Source of the DNA: an uncultured Pantoea sp.
GTDB taxonomy: Bacteria > Pseudomonadota > Gammaproteobacteria > Enterobacterales > Enterobacteriaceae
Direction of reading: 5' to 3'
Assembly: GCA_913778495.1 (NCBI GenBank)
Contig: CAJYVD010000010.1
Location: 62,001 to 126,000 of the forward strand
Length of the DNA: 64,000 bases
Each line of letters begins with the position of its first letter. Position 1 is the first letter of the stretch. The position numbers were made by a program, and so were the translations under genes. The notes under the pieces are model-generated. The model searched no databases, was not told the origin of the DNA, and was given only the letters and a program-made list of their open reading frames with translations. This document shows, one piece after another, positions 62,301 through 64,000 of this stretch.

Positions 62301-64000
62301 ATGCGGTGGCGTCATTGGCTGGGCAAAAAAAGTCGTCAGGTTTCACAAGATGCGGCATGGCATGAGCAGACACCTTTGGGCGTGATGCTGGAAGCACGTA
62401 TGTTGTTTGATGGTGCGGTCGCCGCCACGGTGGATAATGCCGCCGCGCAAAATGCCGCCGTACCCGCAGCCGCAGCGCATGCGGATAGCGGCGCGTCTGA
62501 CCAGAGTCAGACCGATGCCGCCAGCACCGATGGAACCCACAATAGCGATAGCCAAAATTCAAAGACCGCTGCGGAAAGCAGCGTGGCGGTCGCGCCCGGC
62601 GGTGCCTCGCACAAAGAAGTGGTGTTTATTGACACCGCAGTAGCGGATTTCCAGCAACTGGCCCGGGGTGTGAAAGACGGCGTCGAGGTCGTGCTGCTGG
62701 ATAGCAGCAAAGATGGCTTAAGCCAGATTACCGCATGGGCAGAAACCCACACGGGTTACGACGCCATCCATATCATCAGCAACGGTAGCGAAGGCCAACT
62801 GACGCTCGGCGGCATCAGCGTAACCGACGCGACGCTGACCGCAAGACGTGCCGATCTGGTGACGATCGGCCAGGCGCTGACGGCGTCCGGCGATATCTTG
62901 CTGTATGGCTGTAACGTGGCGCAAGGCACACAGGGGCAGGCGTTTATTAACGACCTGGCCGCACTCACCGGCGCGGATGTGGCGGCGTCCACAGACCTGA
63001 CCGGATCGACCGCGCTGAAAGGCGACTGGGTGCTGGAATCGCAGGTCGGAGAGATCGCCACAGACATTGCGCTCACCGCCGCCGCGCAGCGAGATTATTC
63101 CCGCGTGCTGGATACCTTTACCTTCGAGTCAGGTTCTGCCAGCGGTACCGACAATAATCAGGTCTGGCAGGAAGGCGGACGCAACCTGCACTTTGATTTT
63201 GTCGGAAACGTGTTCGCTGGGCAGAACACCGACGGCACTCACTACTTCTATGACGTGATGACGGATGGTTCAAGCTCGTCAAATTCGCTGACTTTTACCA
63301 TCAGCATTCCCGGCTATATCTTTGATTTGTCCTCGCTCGACTTAATGAATATCGATGGCAGCGGGAACATGAATTACACCATCTCATCCAGTAAATCGAC
63401 CAGCGGTGACAATCAGAGCGGGGTATTGACCTACTCGGGGGGGACCTCTTTTACCACGTTCAGCGGCTTTAACGGCAATTTTGTCGGCGTGTCTTCGATT
63501 ACCATCACCACAACCGGCACGAATGAGTACTATCTGGATAACCTGGTACTCAACAATATCCGTGCCCCCTCCACGGTAGATGCCACATCGACCGTCACCG
63601 CTGGCCCTGCCGGCGAAGCCGCGACCTTTTCCACTACCGCGACATCCGCAGCCAGCGCCACCTCACTGCTGGACTTTACCCTCAGCGATCCCGGTACGTC
63701 GGATGGTTCGGCCACCACGATCAGCCAGTTCTATGCGAACGTCGGTGGGACGGCAACATCTGCTGAATTAAGCAAGATGACGTTCCTGCTCAGCGGTCCG
63801 GACGCCACGAACGTCATCGGCGCGTACGACAGCAGCACCGGCCGAATTACGTTCTCCGGCTTAAATCTGTCGATTGCGGATAACAGCAGTGAAACCTACA
63901 CCATTAAGGCGTTTTACAGCGACAACGCCAGCAGTAACGACATCACCGATCACCACACGGTGATCGTGTCGGTCAATGCCAGCAATTTCACCACGGCCTC
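62301..64000 (+). CDS. Large DUF4347 surface/secreted protein, 3'-truncated by window edge
   Basis: Frame open from ATG 62301 (GAAAGG upstream) to the window end, at least 566 codons. No Sec signal; instead an N-terminal LEARMLFDGA motif at 30-39, as in LEPR-XLL-type giant surface proteins. DUF4347 domain at about 108-270 with AIHIISNGSEGQLTLGG (156 onward) and LLYGCNVAQGTQGQAFINDL (Cys204). After that, Ser/Thr/Gly/Asp-rich beta repeats typical of RTX/cadherin-like adhesins begin (TVDATSTVTAGPAGEAATFS). Confidence 0.85.
   Translation, partial: MRWRHWLGKKSRQVSQDAAWHEQTPLGVMLEARMLFDGAVAATVDNAAAQNAAVPAAAAHADSGASDQSQTDAASTDGTHNSDSQNSKTAAESSVAVAPGGASHKEVVFIDTAVADFQQLARGVKDGVEVVLLDSSKDGLSQITAWAETHTGYDAIHIISNGSEGQLTLGGISVTDATLTARRADLVTIGQALTASGDILLYGCNVAQGTQGQAFINDLAALTGADVAASTDLTGSTALKGDWVLESQVGEIATDIALTAAAQRDYSRVLDTFTFESGSASGTDNNQVWQEGGRNLHFDFVGNVFAGQNTDGTHYFYDVMTDGSSSSNSLTFTISIPGYIFDLSSLDLMNIDGSGNMNYTISSSKSTSGDNQSGVLTYSGGTSFTTFSGFNGNFVGVSSITITTTGTNEYYLDNLVLNNIRAPSTVDATSTVTAGPAGEAATFSTTATSAASATSLLDFTLSDPGTSDGSATTISQFYANVGGTATSAELSKMTFLLSGPDATNVIGAYDSSTGRITFSGLNLSIADNSSETYTIKAFYSDNASSNDITDHHTVIVSVNASNFTTA

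Overview
This window is an Enterobacterales chromosome. The host genes at the left end run plsY, tsaD (opposite strand), then rpsU-dnaG-rpoD (the macromolecular synthesis operon), mug and the minor isoleucine tRNA ileX, an order conserved in this group. The genus cannot be fixed from the sequence alone.

Two P2-family prophages sit head to tail in the 3' half of ileX. Prophage 1 (about 7030-37227) looks complete. From left to right it carries accessory genes at the left end (a membrane protein and an ImmA/IrrE peptidase downstream of a LexA box), a leftward tail/lysis/head block, the rightward terminase and portal genes with an Ogr-like activator, then leftward replication and early genes (A, Dam, small early proteins, CII-like, Cox-like), and finally a rightward 186-type repressor, a PH-domain protein and the integrase. 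Its head genes are P2-like, but its sheath, tube, spike and lysis genes are of another myovirus type, so it is a mosaic.

Prophage 2 (about 37183-56190) is closer to P2 and 186. It keeps Ogr, the whole contractile tail and baseplate (D, U, T, E/E', FII, FI, tail fibre and chaperone, I, J, W, V, R, X), the lysis cassette, gene A, TraR, Cox, a 186-type CI and the integrase. Every capsid and DNA-packaging gene (Q, P, O, N, M, L) and S is missing. The tail-plus-lysis content and the surviving SOS and Ogr control elements suggest a P2-derived tailocin or a prophage on the way to becoming one.

Both prophages encode a small LexA-box gene just downstream of gene A, the position of the SOS-induced antirepressor Tum in phage 186. 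The two small proteins resemble each other weakly. Since 186-type CI is not cleaved by RecA, they are good candidates for the SOS trigger.

Right of the prophages, 56709-64000 holds a compact export-like locus: a periplasmic HlyD-type adaptor, a second adaptor with a GAF-like N-terminus, an M50 zinc protease fused to a HlyD-like region, a Sec-exported phage-collar-like protein, and the start of a very large DUF4347 surface protein that runs off the window. No ABC ATPase or outer-membrane channel gene is visible here. This is the best candidate for a poorly described system.
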